Source: Azospirillum fermentarium
GTDB taxonomy: Bacteria; Pseudomonadota; Alphaproteobacteria; Azospirillales; Azospirillaceae
Direction of reading: 5' to 3'
DNA length: 64,000 nt
Assembly (NCBI RefSeq): GCF_025961205.1
Contig: NZ_JAOQNH010000002.1
Coordinates: 1,172,208 to 1,236,207, forward strand
The position numbers and the translations under genes are program-made. Below the pieces are notes generated by a model. The model did no database searches and had not been told where the DNA came from. It saw only the letters and a program-made list of their open reading frames with translations. Of the stretch, positions 53,488 to 62,462 are shown in pieces; the stretch's first letter is position 1; each line of letters begins with the position of its first letter.

Positions 53488-56400
53488 CTACCGCCTCCCC
53501 TTGGTCGGCCTCCCGAACCGCCCGATGGGCGCCGGGGCCGGCGGCTTGGGCACGAAGGGCTTGCGGGACACGGGCTTCGGCGGCGGGGGTGGCGGAGGCG
53601 GCGGCAAAGGCTCGCCCTTCGGCACCGCTCCGCCCGCGGCCATATCACACAGGTCGCGCATCAGCCGCTTGACGCCGGTGACGCGGATGGCGGTGTCGTC
53701 CCACACGCGGGTGTGGACCAGCTTGTGATCGGGGCGCAGCTTCATCAGCCCGCCCTGGTTGGCGATGTAGGCGACCAGCTTGTCGGGCCGGGCGAACGTA
53801 TTCTTGTGGAAGGTCAGAACCGCGCCCTTCGGCCCGGCGTCCACGCGCTCGATGCCGGCGGTGCGGCACATCTGCTTGATGGTCACCACGTCCAGCAGGT
53901 TTTCCACCTCCGCCGGCAGGGAGCCGAAACGGTCGATCAACTCGGCGGCAAACGCGTCCACCTCCTGCCGGTCCACCAGTTCGGCGATGCGGCGGTAGAG
54001 CGACAGCCGCACCGTCAGGTCGGTGACGTAGGTTTCGGGGATCAGCACCGGGGTGCCCAGGTTGATCTGGGGCGTCCAGGCGTCTTCCGACGCCGGGGCT
54101 TCGGCGCCGAAGCCGGCGCGGGCGTTGGCGACGGCCTCTTCCAGCATGTGCTGGTAGAGTTCCACGCCCACCTCTTTCACATGGCCCGACTGTTCTTCGC
54201 CCAGCAGGTTGCCGGCGCCGCGGATGTCCATGTCGTGGCTGGCAAGTTGGAAGCCGGCGCCCAGGCTGTCCAGCGTCTCGATGACGTGCAGCCGCGTCTG
54301 CGCCGTGGTGGACAGCACCTTGTTCGGCGCATAGGTCAGATAGGCATAGCCGCGCAGCTTGGCCCGGCCCACGCGCCCGCGGATCTGGTAAAGCTGGGCC
54401 AGGCCGAACATGTCGGCGCGGTGGACGATCAGCGTGTTGGCGGTGGGGATGTCCAGCCCGCTTTCGATGATGTTGGTGGCGAGGAGCACGTTGTATTTGC
54501 CCTCGTCGAAGGCGGTCATCACCTCTTCCAACTCGCCCGCCGCCATCTGGCCGTGGGCGGTGACAACCTTGACCTCCGGCACCAGTTCCTTGAGCCGCTC
54601 GGCCAGCTTGGGCAGGTCTTCCACCCGCGGGCAGACATAGAAGCTCTGGCCGCCGCGGTAATGCTCGCGCAGGATCGCCTCGCGGATCACCACCGGGTCA
54701 TAGGGCAGGACGAAGGTGCGCACCGCCAGCCGATCCACCGGCGGGGTGGAGATCAGCGACAATTCCCGCACCCCGGCCAGCGCCATTTGCAGCGTGCGCG
54801 GAATCGGCGTGGCGGTGAGCGTCAGCACATGGACGTCGGCGCGCAGAGACTTCAGCCGCTCCTTCTGCTTGACGCCGAAATGCTGTTCCTCGTCCACGAT
54901 GACCATGCCCAGCCGGTCGAAGTCGATGCCCTTGCCCAGCAGGGCATGAGTGCCGACCACGATGTCGGCGGTGCCGGCGGCCAGCTCCTTCTTGACGAGC
55001 GTCTGTTCCTTGGCCGTCACCATGCGCGACAGTTGCACCACGCGGATGGGCAGGCCATTGAAGCGGGTGGAGAAGGTCTTGAAATGCTGGCGTGCCAGCA
55101 GCGTGGTCGGCACCACCACCGCCACCTGCTTGCCCGACATGGCGACCAGGAAGGCGGCGCGCAGGGCCACTTCGGTCTTGCCAAAGCCGACGTCGCCGCA
55201 CACCAGCCGGTCCATGGGCTTGCCGGACCCGAGGTCGGTGAAGATGTCCTCGATGGCTTTCAACTGGTCGTCGGTTTCGGGATAGGGGAAGCGGGCGGCG
55301 AATTCCTGATAGATGCCTTCGGGCGGCAGCATCACGTCGGCGCGCTTCAGCTCGCGCTCGGCGGCGATCTTCAGCAGGGCTTCGGCCATGTCCTTCAGGC
55401 GCTTCTTGACCCGCGCCTTGCGGCCCTGCCACCCGGCCCCGCCCAGCTTGTCCAACTGGGCCGCGGCGTCCTCGCTGCCGTAGCGGGACAGAACCTCGAT
55501 GTTCTCGACGGGGACATAGAGCTTGTCGCCGCCTTCGTAGATCAGGCGCAGGCAGTCGTGGGGGGCGCCCGAGACTTCCAGCGTTTCCAGCCCGTCGTAA
55601 CGCCCGATGCCGTGGTCCATGTGAACCACCAGATCCCCGGCGTTGAGCGCCGTGTGCTCGGCGATGAAGTTGGCGGCGCGCTTCTTCTTCTTGGCCGGGC
55701 GGACCATGCGGTCGCCCAGGATATCCTGCTCGGTGATCACCGCCATGTCGCGGCCGACGAAGCCGTGCTCGACCCCCAGCACCACCATGGCGGTCATGCC
55801 GGCGGCCAGCCGCTCGGCGTCGGCGAGAGTCTCCGCCGGGGCGAGCGCGGTGATGCCGTGGTCCACCAGCACCCCGCCCAGCCGGTCGCGCGATCCGGCG
55901 GAATAGCCCGCCACCATCACCCGCTTGCCGTCGGCCCGCAGCTTTTCGATGTGGATGCGCACGGCGTCGAAGACGTTGACCTCGGGCCGGGCGCGTTCCT
56001 CGGCGAAATCATGGCCGCGGCGCCCGCCGGCATCCAGGGTGCCTTTCAGCCCCGGCGGGGTGGCGAAGGGCTGCAACTGCGCCACCGCGCACACCGACAG
56101 CGCCGCGTCCCACTGGCTTTTGTCCAGGAACAGCATCCCCGGCGGGATGGGTTTGTAGACCGGCGATCCGGCCTTTTTGTCCACCGCCATCATGGTGCGG
56201 CGGGCGTCGTAGAATTCCTCCACCTGCGCCAGCCGGGCCGTCACCGCCTCGTCCGCCTGATGGTCCAGGCTGACGATGGCCTTGGGCATGTAATCGAGCA
56301 GGCAATCCATGCCGGCATGGAACAGCGGCAGCCAATGTTCCATGCCGCCCAGCTTGCGCCCGGCGCTCACCGCCTCGTACAGCGGATCGTCATCGGTCAC

Positions 56401-57129
56401 CGCCCCGAACAGTTCGCGGTAGCCGGAGCGGAAGCGCGTGACCGAGGCGTCGTCGAGAAACACCTCCGACACCGGCTTCAGCACCACCCCGTCGCGCTTT
56501 TCGGTGGTGCGCTGGCTCATGGGGTCAAAGGCGCGCACCCCCTCCAACTCGTCGCCGAACAGGTCGAGGCGCAGGGGTTCGTCGGTGCCCGGCGGGAACA
56601 GATCGACGATGCCGCCGCGGATGGCGAACTCCCCCGGTTCCCGCACCGTCTGGGCGCGGGTGTAGCCGCTCTGGACCAGCGTGGTTTGCAGCTTGTCCAG
56701 GTCGATGCGGTCGCGCAAACCCGCCCGGAACGTCGCCCCGCGGAAGGCGCCGCGCGGCGGCACCTTCTGCAACGCGCCGTTCACCGTGGTCAGCACCACG
56801 AACGGACCGGTGCGCTCCTTCGTCTCCAGCAGGCGGGTCAGCGTGTCGATGCGCCGGGCCACGATCTCCCCATTGGGGGACACGCGGTCATAGGGCAGGC
56901 AGTCCCACGCCGGGAACTGCAACACCGCCACGTCGGGCGCGAAGAAGGCCAGCGCCTCCGCCAGCCGGGCCGTGTGGCTGTCGTCGAGCGCCACATGCAG
57001 CACCCCCGCCGTCCCCGCCCGGCGGGCAAGCTCGGCCAGAACGCGGGCATCGTGCCCCTCGGGCGCCCCGCCGATCAGCAGGCGGGCCGCCCGTCCGGGC
57101 TGGAGATCGAAGTGGAACACAGGCTTCAA
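53488..57129 (-). CDS. mfd: Transcription-repair coupling factor
   Basis: A 1213-residue ATP-dependent translocase that removes stalled RNA polymerase at lesions and recruits UvrA. Order: UvrB-homology region, CarD-like RNAP-interaction domain (GDLVVHMDHGIGRYDGLETLEV), RecG-like helicase with Walker A VCGDVGFGKTEVALRAAF, DEEQHFGVKQKE, TATPIPRTLQMAL, and QIRGRVGRAKLRGYAYL, then the C-terminal TRCF domain. The tail is Pro/Lys-rich. It begins with TTG, overlapping the sdhE stop as TTGA; there is no nearby ATG. Confidence 0.97.
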   Translation of the reverse strand: MKPVFHFDLQPGRAARLLIGGAPEGHDARVLAELARRAGTAGVLHVALDDSHTARLAEALAFFAPDVAVLQFPAWDCLPYDRVSPNGEIVARRIDTLTRLLETKERTGPFVVLTTVNGALQKVPPRGAFRGATFRAGLRDRIDLDKLQTTLVQSGYTRAQTVREPGEFAIRGGIVDLFPPGTDEPLRLDLFGDELEGVRAFDPMSQRTTEKRDGVVLKPVSEVFLDDASVTRFRSGYRELFGAVTDDDPLYEAVSAGRKLGGMEHWLPLFHAGMDCLLDYMPKAIVSLDHQADEAVTARLAQVEEFYDARRTMMAVDKKAGSPVYKPIPPGMLFLDKSQWDAALSVCAVAQLQPFATPPGLKGTLDAGGRRGHDFAEERARPEVNVFDAVRIHIEKLRADGKRVMVAGYSAGSRDRLGGVLVDHGITALAPAETLADAERLAAGMTAMVVLGVEHGFVGRDMAVITEQDILGDRMVRPAKKKKRAANFIAEHTALNAGDLVVHMDHGIGRYDGLETLEVSGAPHDCLRLIYEGGDKLYVPVENIEVLSRYGSEDAAAQLDKLGGAGWQGRKARVKKRLKDMAEALLKIAAERELKRADVMLPPEGIYQEFAARFPYPETDDQLKAIEDIFTDLGSGKPMDRLVCGDVGFGKTEVALRAAFLVAMSGKQVAVVVPTTLLARQHFKTFSTRFNGLPIRVVQLSRMVTAKEQTLVKKELAAGTADIVVGTHALLGKGIDFDRLGMVIVDEEQHFGVKQKERLKSLRADVHVLTLTATPIPRTLQMALAGVRELSLISTPPVDRLAVRTFVLPYDPVVIREAILREHYRGGQSFYVCPRVEDLPKLAERLKELVPEVKVVTAHGQMAAGELEEVMTAFDEGKYNVLLATNIIESGLDIPTANTLIVHRADMFGLAQLYQIRGRVGRAKLRGYAYLTYAPNKVLSTTAQTRLHVIETLDSLGAGFQLASHDMDIRGAGNLLGEEQSGHVKEVGVELYQHMLEEAVANARAGFGAEAPASEDAWTPQINLGTPVLIPETYVTDLTVRLSLYRRIAELVDRQEVDAFAAELIDRFGSLPAEVENLLDVVTIKQMCRTAGIERVDAGPKGAVLTFHKNTFARPDKLVAYIANQGGLMKLRPDHKLVHTRVWDDTAIRVTGVKRLMRDLCDMAAGGAVPKGEPLPPPPPPPPPKPVSRKPFVPKPPAPAPIGRFGRPTKGRR

Positions 57130-57413
57130 GACCCCTGGCGCGGCGTGTAACGGAACTCCACCAGCCTGCGCATGACGTCGGTGTCAACGTCCGCCGGCAC
57201 CGGCTCGCGGCCGGACATCCAGTTATAAAGGTCGGGATCGGACAATTCCAACAGCGCCTCGAACCGGTCGAGCATCCCGTGGTCGAACCCGTCGAGAGCC
57301 TCGTCCGCGAACGACCCGATCAACAGGTCCATCTCCCGCGTGCCCCGATGCCACGCCCGAAACCGCAACCGCTTGCGCCGAACCTCCAGCGCCTCACCCC
57401 GTTCGTCCGTCAT
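57126..57413 (-). CDS. sdhE: Succinate dehydrogenase FAD-assembly factor
   Basis: A 95-residue SdhE/SDHAF2-family protein that assists covalent flavinylation of SdhA. The family motif is RLRFRAWHRGTREMDLLIGSFAD (the RGxxE core around residues 23-27), followed by FEALLELSDPDLYNWMSGREPVP. Its stop overlaps the mfd TTG start by 4 bases; the pair sdhE-mfd is common in alphaproteobacteria. The start at 57413 is where conservation begins. Confidence 0.93.
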   Translation of the reverse strand: MTDERGEALEVRRKRLRFRAWHRGTREMDLLIGSFADEALDGFDHGMLDRFEALLELSDPDLYNWMSGREPVPADVDTDVMRRLVEFRYTPRQGS

Positions 57414-57491
57414 ACCCGGTGTCCCGTTTTCAAGAAGGCGCGCATCTTGCCACAAGGGGGGACGGGTTGGGGAGGGTGTTGGAGCACGGGC

Positions 57492-57542
57492 CAAGGGGCT
57501 GCCGCCCCTCGGCACTCCCTGGCAGGGGCCGGATGGCCCCTG
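57492..57542 (-). terminator. Two hairpins after the STAND NTPase gene
   Basis: CAGGGGCC pairs with GGCCCCTG (loop GGAT) at 57523-57542, directly after the stop. A second hairpin, GAGGGGC with GCCCCTT, lies at 57492-57509. No T-run follows, so these are terminator-like or mRNA-end structures. Confidence 0.5.
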
Positions 57543-57550
57543 CACCCCGG

Positions 57551-60250
57551 TTAGGGGGAGGGTTTCCCGAGGAGGTGGGCGCGGATTTGCTGCATCCTTT
57601 TTTGCCATTGGCCGGCTTGGGAATTGGGGTAAGCCGTGGCCGCCGATTCGATCAGGGCCAGGGCTTCTTCGATGGCGGCAAGCGCGCCCGCCACATCATC
57701 GCTGCCCTCCAGCCGCAGACAGAGATTAGCCAAACTCCCCGCCAAATCAGGGCGATAACGCGCGGGGTGCTCCTGCGCCAAAGCACGATACAGCCCTACC
57801 GCCTCGCGGATCGCCGTCAGCGCCGCCGCCGTCTCGCCCACCCCATACAGGCAAGTGGAATAATTGTTCAGGCTACTCGCCAAATCCGGGCGGTAACGCG
57901 CGGGGTGCTCCTGCGCCAAAGCACGATACAGCCCGACCGCCTCGCGGATCGCCGTCAGCGCCGCCGCCGTCTCGCCCACCCCATCCAGGAGATTGGAATA
58001 ATTGTTCAGGCACCTCGCCAAATCCGGGCGGTAACGCGCGGGGTGCTCCTGCGCCAAAGCACGACGGATCTCAACAGCCTCGCGGATCGCCGTCAGCGCC
58101 GCCGCCGTCTCGCCCACCCCATCCAGGAGATTGGAATAATTGTTCAGGCTACTCGCCAAATCCGGGCGGTAACGCGCGGGGTGCTCCTGCGCCAAAGCAC
58201 GATACAGCCCGACCGCCTCGCGGATCGCCGTCAGCGCCGCCGCCGTCTCGCCCACCCCATCCAGGCGATTGGAATAATTGTTCAGGCACCTCGCCAAATC
58301 CGGGCGGTAACGCGCGGGGTGCTCCTGCGCCAAAGCACGACGGATCTCAACAGCCTCGCGGATCGCCGTCAGCGCCGCCGCCGTCTCGCCCATATCAGAC
58401 AAATGAACGGAAAGGTTATTTTGCCATTCAGCGCGCTTTCCCAGGGGGATATCGTCTTGGGAGAGCAGGGTGCGCCAAACGGTAATCGCCATCGGCACCA
58501 AACCCTGGGGCAACTGGGCATCCGAAACGGGGGCTATCAGCGGTAAGGCCCGTTCCGGCGCGCCGTCCACCATGGCGGCCAACCAGCCCGACAGCCCCCG
58601 TTTGCCCCACCCCAGCACCATGCTCACGTCGTCGGTGATGCGCTCCAGCCGGGCCAGTCCGGCAGCGGGATTGTCCGCCAGCACCGCCCACAGCCAATCC
58701 GGCGCCCGGTCTGCCCGCTTTTCCAGCACCAGCATCAGCAGGGCGGACCCAACGATGTCCGGCACCGGGGCGTCGAGGTGCCCGTGGGTCAGACAGCCGG
58801 TGCGGCCCAGCCGGTCGATCAGATCGCCGGTTCCCGTCCTCTCCAGCCCCAGCTTGACCGACGGTTCGGCCAAACGTTCGAGGACGGCAGCGTCCAGCCC
58901 GCCCCGTACCACCGCCAGGGCCGCCAGACGCGGCAGGCCGTCTTCGGCAAAGCCGTGGGCCGTGGACAGCCGGCTCAGCCGGGTGATTTCCCGCTGTGCC
59001 AGGGCCGCGATGATCTCCGCCGCCGACAGGGACAGGATGGGGCGGTCGGGGGTCTGCACCGCCTCGATGGCCGCGGCCACCACCAGCAAGGGGCGGTGGT
59101 TGGCCTCCACCCGGCTCAACCATACGTCGAATTCGTCCCGCGCCACCGCCGGCACGGTCTCCACACCCAGCAGATCCCGTGTCCGCGCCATCGCCGCGGT
59201 GAACAAGGCCCATCCGTCATCGGCCCTCAGCCTGTCCGACAGTTCGTAAGCCCGATCCTCGCAGCTTTCCGCCCCCGCCCGGTTGATGACCGGCTGCCAA
59301 TAGTCCGCATCCTTGCGGGTCAGCAGCAGCAGCCGGCGGATGATGCCGTCATCGGGGAACTCCGCGAATTCCCGCAGCCGCTGTTCCACCGCATCGCGGT
59401 TTTCTTCCGGGTAGTCGATGATGAGCAGGCAACCCTGGCTGCCGACATCCAGCGGCAGGGGCTGATCCGCCGGCACCACGCCCGCCGCCCATCCCGGATG
59501 CTGGGTTGCCACTTCCTCCGCCAGTTCCAGCGCCAGCCGCGTCTTTCCCGCCCCGCCGACGCCGGTCAACAGCCGGAACGCCGCCCCCGGTTCACCCAGC
59601 GCCCACGTCTTCAGGTCGGTGAACTCCCGGTCACGCCCGATCAGCGGCGTCAACCGCGCCTTCCACCCCAGCCAGCCCAGAACGGGCCGGTCCCTGTGCA
59701 GCGCCCTGGGTTGCCAGTTCCGTTTCGGCTCCATCCACTCGTGTTGCGCGGTCTCCCACCCCAGTTGCGTGGCCTTGAACCACAGGGCGATGCGGGGATG
59801 CTCCTCAATCCACTGGTAAAGGGCGCTCTGCTCGATGACCCAGACGTCCTTCCACACCCCCTCGGCCCGGCGCTCTTGCGCCCACGCCTCGGCACCCGGC
59901 CACAGCCGCGGGGTGACGAACACGAAGGTGGAGTCCTTTTGCTTCGCCCCGCCGTCCTTCGCCAAACGGGCCTGATAGTCGCTGTTGGCCTTGGCGAGCG
60001 GGTTTTCCGTCACCCCCGCTTCCCAATACGACAGCCCCGCCGGCACCCGCACCGACCCGGCGCCTGCCGACACGATGCCGTCGTAGCTGCGGTAGCGCGT
60101 CGGGTCGGCGGTGGGCAGCCACAGCCGGTTGACCACCCGCTCCCGCGCCAGCAGCCGGTGAAGCAACTCCGGTAGCCCCGGCCGGCTGCACGGTTGGGTC
60201 GCCCACCAATCGAAATGTTTATGCTCCAGCACCGTCATCGACATCGACAT
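57551..60250 (-). CDS. STAND-type NTPase with N-terminal nuclease-like domain and TPR repeats
   Basis: An 899-residue protein with three parts. Residues 1-165: RYRSYDGIVSAGAGSVRVP, SYWEAGVTENPLAKANSDYQ and STFVFVTPRLWPGAEAWAQE, a pattern that suggests a PD-(D/E)xK-like nuclease (Asp57, Glu77, Lys87). Residues 200-480: NTPase with Walker A GVGGAGKTRLALELAEE at 230-246 and Walker B CLLIIDYPEE near 274-283. Residues about 600-890: five nearly identical 46-residue TPR-like repeats. This effector-NTPase-sensor layout is that of STAND defence proteins such as Avs; the family here is not a named one to me. The start is uncertain: ATG codons lie in frame at 60250, 60244 and 60238. Confidence 0.75.
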   Translation of the reverse strand: MSMSMTVLEHKHFDWWATQPCSRPGLPELLHRLLARERVVNRLWLPTADPTRYRSYDGIVSAGAGSVRVPAGLSYWEAGVTENPLAKANSDYQARLAKDGGAKQKDSTFVFVTPRLWPGAEAWAQERRAEGVWKDVWVIEQSALYQWIEEHPRIALWFKATQLGWETAQHEWMEPKRNWQPRALHRDRPVLGWLGWKARLTPLIGRDREFTDLKTWALGEPGAAFRLLTGVGGAGKTRLALELAEEVATQHPGWAAGVVPADQPLPLDVGSQGCLLIIDYPEENRDAVEQRLREFAEFPDDGIIRRLLLLTRKDADYWQPVINRAGAESCEDRAYELSDRLRADDGWALFTAAMARTRDLLGVETVPAVARDEFDVWLSRVEANHRPLLVVAAAIEAVQTPDRPILSLSAAEIIAALAQREITRLSRLSTAHGFAEDGLPRLAALAVVRGGLDAAVLERLAEPSVKLGLERTGTGDLIDRLGRTGCLTHGHLDAPVPDIVGSALLMLVLEKRADRAPDWLWAVLADNPAAGLARLERITDDVSMVLGWGKRGLSGWLAAMVDGAPERALPLIAPVSDAQLPQGLVPMAITVWRTLLSQDDIPLGKRAEWQNNLSVHLSDMGETAAALTAIREAVEIRRALAQEHPARYRPDLARCLNNYSNRLDGVGETAAALTAIREAVGLYRALAQEHPARYRPDLASSLNNYSNLLDGVGETAAALTAIREAVEIRRALAQEHPARYRPDLARCLNNYSNLLDGVGETAAALTAIREAVGLYRALAQEHPARYRPDLASSLNNYSTCLYGVGETAAALTAIREAVGLYRALAQEHPARYRPDLAGSLANLCLRLEGSDDVAGALAAIEEALALIESAATAYPNSQAGQWQKRMQQIRAHLLGKPSP
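57741..58391. repeat. Five tandem 138-bp repeats inside the STAND gene
   Basis: A recurring anchor, GATCGCCGTCAGCGCC, is at 57809, 57947, 58085, 58223 and 58361, exactly 138 bases apart. Units differ at few positions, and two types alternate (IRRALAQEH or LYRALAQEH; ARCLNNYS or SSLNNYS), so the array probably expands by units of one or two. Confidence 0.9.
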
Positions 60251-60481
60251 CTACCATGCACCCAACCACCCGCAGGAGTGGACAGGATACACCGGAGTAC
60301 CATCCCTATGAAGCCTCGGACTTGGCCGCAGCGCCGCATTCCCTACCGGCTCACAAAAGTTGTAAGCACCGCCGTCTGCCAAGAACACATTGTCCGGCAG
60401 GCGGATGAAGGACACCAAACAACACCTTTCAATTGCACGGCAATAGAATTCATGTCAATTATGGCTATCAAACCATAATAT

Positions 60482-60487
60482 TATAAT
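60482..60487 (+). promoter_or_regulatory. Possible -10 box for the ankyrin lipoprotein gene
   Basis: A TATAAT hexamer lies 20 bases ahead of the ATG, in an A+T-rich patch that ends the 256-bp divergent gap to the STAND gene. A good -35 box is not visible (TTATGG at the 17-bp spacing). Nothing else notable lies in the gap. Confidence 0.35.
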
Positions 60488-60506
60488 CAGAAAGTGACTC
60501 TTGCCA

Positions 60507-62390
60507 ATGTCTACACTCACACATTTCCCCGGCTTCTGCCGCCCGCCGGCTGGCAGGGCAGCGGCACGGGGATGGCGGCTGCTTGCTCTGGCGGCCTCGC
60601 TGTTGGTGGCTGCCGGGTGCCAGACCCAGGGTCAGGGCGGTGGCAGGGCTGCTTCCGGACCCGGCGACGATAAGGTGCAGCAACAGGTTGTCGATTGCCT
60701 GTCCCGCCGGTCCGTCGCCGACATCTGCCTGCACGGCGTCCTGAAGGACCGCAAGGTGGATCTGAACTTCGCCATGCCCTCCCTGACCGATGACTGGGAG
60801 CTGCCCCGGCGGATGACACCGCTGACCTATGCCGCCCGGTTCTCTCACCCCGAGGTGGTCATGGAGTTGCTCAAGGCTGGAGCCGACGTCACGGTGACCG
60901 CCAGCGACGGATCGAACGCCATCGCCAATGCCGGCTGGGGCTGCAACTTCATCGCCATCCCCGAACTGCTGGCGGCAAAGGCCGATCCCAATTCCCGTGG
61001 TCCCTTCAACTACACGGCACTGCACGCGATCGCCGACCGCACCAACTGCGCCGACGACTCCCCGCGCGGCTTCCGCTCGCAACTGCTGGCGTGGCAGTTG
61101 ATCGCCGCCGGGGCCGATCTGACTCTGCAAAGCAAGAAGGGCAGCACACCGGCCGTCATCGCCGAGAAATTCAATCGAACGGATCTGGTATCCATCTTCA
61201 CCAGGGCTGGGAACGGCGAGAAGCTCCGCACCGAAGATCTCGACCTTCTCTTCTACACGGTGAGCATCAACAAACCGCAGACAAGCAAGCGGCGCTATTA
61301 CCTGGAAAGGATCAGGGGCCTGATCCAAAAGGGCGCCAACGTCAATTTCCTGTTCGAAAACTTCCTGTCTCCCCTGGCCGTCGCCGAGATGTCGGGCGAC
61401 CGGGAGGTGGTGGCGATCCTGGAGCAGGCCGGGGCCACCCGTGCCGCCACCGCCCCCGCCTTCGCCGCCATCCAGGCCCTGCGCAACGATCCCGACCACC
61501 GCCGGCGGATGAACGGCATGCTGGTGAACGCGGCGCAGAAGCGTGAGACCGGCCAGCTTGCCTTCGCCCTGAAATGGGGGGGCGATCCCAACGCCACGGT
61601 CTCCGGCACCACGCCCATGGCCGCCGCGGTCAAGAGCGGCGATTCCGAGATCATCGGCATGCTGGCGGAAAGCGGCGCCGCGCTGGCCGGCGCCCCGGCC
61701 GGCGGCTCCGGCGACATGCTGCTCGACGCCGCCGAAAAGGACATGGTCGGGGCCGGGCGGGCATTGCTGCAATCCGGGGCCAGCCCCGACGCCCTGCTCG
61801 CCGCCATCGAAAAGGCGTCGAAGGCGTGGGATTTCGAACGGGCCAAGAAACTGACCCTCTATGCCGGCCAGATTTCCCTGACCCAATCGGAGAAGTTCAA
61901 GAAAACCCGCTCCGTCATCAACGAAACCCACGCCGCCTGGAAAGCCGCGGAAGAGGAAAAGGAGCGCAAGCGCGCCGCCGAACGGGCCGCCGCCATCGCC
62001 GCCGAACGCGAAGCCTGGGCCCGCCGTCAGGCCAACACCAGCCAGGACAACCGCAACAGCTGCATCGCCCAGGTCAAGCGGAACGAGAGCTGGTGCTATC
62101 AGGTCAATGGCAGCGACGCCCGGAACAGCTGCATCGCCCAGGTCAAGGGCAGCGACACCTGGTGCTATCAGATCAGCGACCGGGACGAGCAGAACAGTTG
62201 CATCGCCCAGGCCAAGCGCAGCGATACCTGGTGCTATCAGATCGGCAGCCGCGACAAGCAGAACAGCTGCATCGCCCAGGTCAAGCGCAGCGACACCTGG
62301 TGCTATCAAATCTCCGACGAGAACGAAAAGAACGCCTGCATCGCCCTCACCAAGGGGAATGAAAGCTGGTGCTATCAGGTCAACAACTGA
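60507..62390 (+). CDS. Ankyrin-repeat lipoprotein with C-terminal Cys-pair repeats
   Basis: A 627-residue protein. The lipoprotein signal is GWRLLALAASLLVAAGC (acylated Cys about 38). Residues about 90-420 contain ankyrin repeats, for example MTPLTYAARFSHPEVVMELLKAGADVTV, NYTALHAIADRTN and LSPLAVAEMSGDREVVAILEQAGA. A charged coiled segment follows (AAEEEKERKRAAERAAAIAAERE). The last 112 residues are five 23-residue repeats of N-S-C-I-A-Q-V-K-x4-W-C-Y-Q-[IV]. Each has two cysteines 10 residues apart, fit for disulfides in the periplasm. A TTG at 60501 is in frame too, but ATG 60507 is preferred. Confidence 0.8.
   Translation: MSTLTHFPGFCRPPAGRAAARGWRLLALAASLLVAAGCQTQGQGGGRAASGPGDDKVQQQVVDCLSRRSVADICLHGVLKDRKVDLNFAMPSLTDDWELPRRMTPLTYAARFSHPEVVMELLKAGADVTVTASDGSNAIANAGWGCNFIAIPELLAAKADPNSRGPFNYTALHAIADRTNCADDSPRGFRSQLLAWQLIAAGADLTLQSKKGSTPAVIAEKFNRTDLVSIFTRAGNGEKLRTEDLDLLFYTVSINKPQTSKRRYYLERIRGLIQKGANVNFLFENFLSPLAVAEMSGDREVVAILEQAGATRAATAPAFAAIQALRNDPDHRRRMNGMLVNAAQKRETGQLAFALKWGGDPNATVSGTTPMAAAVKSGDSEIIGMLAESGAALAGAPAGGSGDMLLDAAEKDMVGAGRALLQSGASPDALLAAIEKASKAWDFERAKKLTLYAGQISLTQSEKFKKTRSVINETHAAWKAAEEEKERKRAAERAAAIAAEREAWARRQANTSQDNRNSCIAQVKRNESWCYQVNGSDARNSCIAQVKGSDTWCYQISDRDEQNSCIAQAKRSDTWCYQIGSRDKQNSCIAQVKRSDTWCYQISDENEKNACIALTKGNESWCYQVNN
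62055..62387 (+). repeat. Five 69-bp tandem repeats encoding Cys-pair units
   Basis: Repeat starts are at 62055, 62124, 62193, 62262 and 62331. The first four share AACAG[CT]TGCATCGCCCAG; the last has AACGCCTGCATCGCCCTC. They code for the C-terminal tail of the lipoprotein. Confidence 0.9.
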
Positions 62391-62402
62391 CCGGACGAAA
62401 AA

Positions 62403-62431
62403 GGGCCGCCCCCTCATCAGGGGCGGCCCTT
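62403..62431. terminator. Terminator between convergent genes
   Basis: GGGCCGCCCC pairs with GGGGCGGCCC around CTCATCA. AAAAA precedes it and TTCC follows, so it is stronger on the minus strand (glpX), and probably also stops the ankyrin-gene transcript. Confidence 0.8.
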
Positions 62432-62462
62432 CCGTCAACCGGAACCCAGATCCGCCGAAGGA

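Noticed and set aside
53419..57150. Very long open frame (over 1200 codons) on the plus strand opposite mfd
   Set aside because: It is the GC-rich antisense of mfd. Its translation is His/Gln/Arg-rich without domains, and mfd itself has full family conservation.
57741..58391. Possible CRISPR array
   Set aside because: Repeat units are 138 bp, contiguous, in frame and code for TPR helices. There are no unique spacers and no cas genes.
60468..62438. Minus-strand frame with repeated DLIAPGVAALDLGDA-like units
   Set aside because: The apparent repeats are the antisense reading of the 69-bp repeats of the ankyrin lipoprotein, whose sense strand has the lipobox, ankyrin repeats and a promoter-like region.
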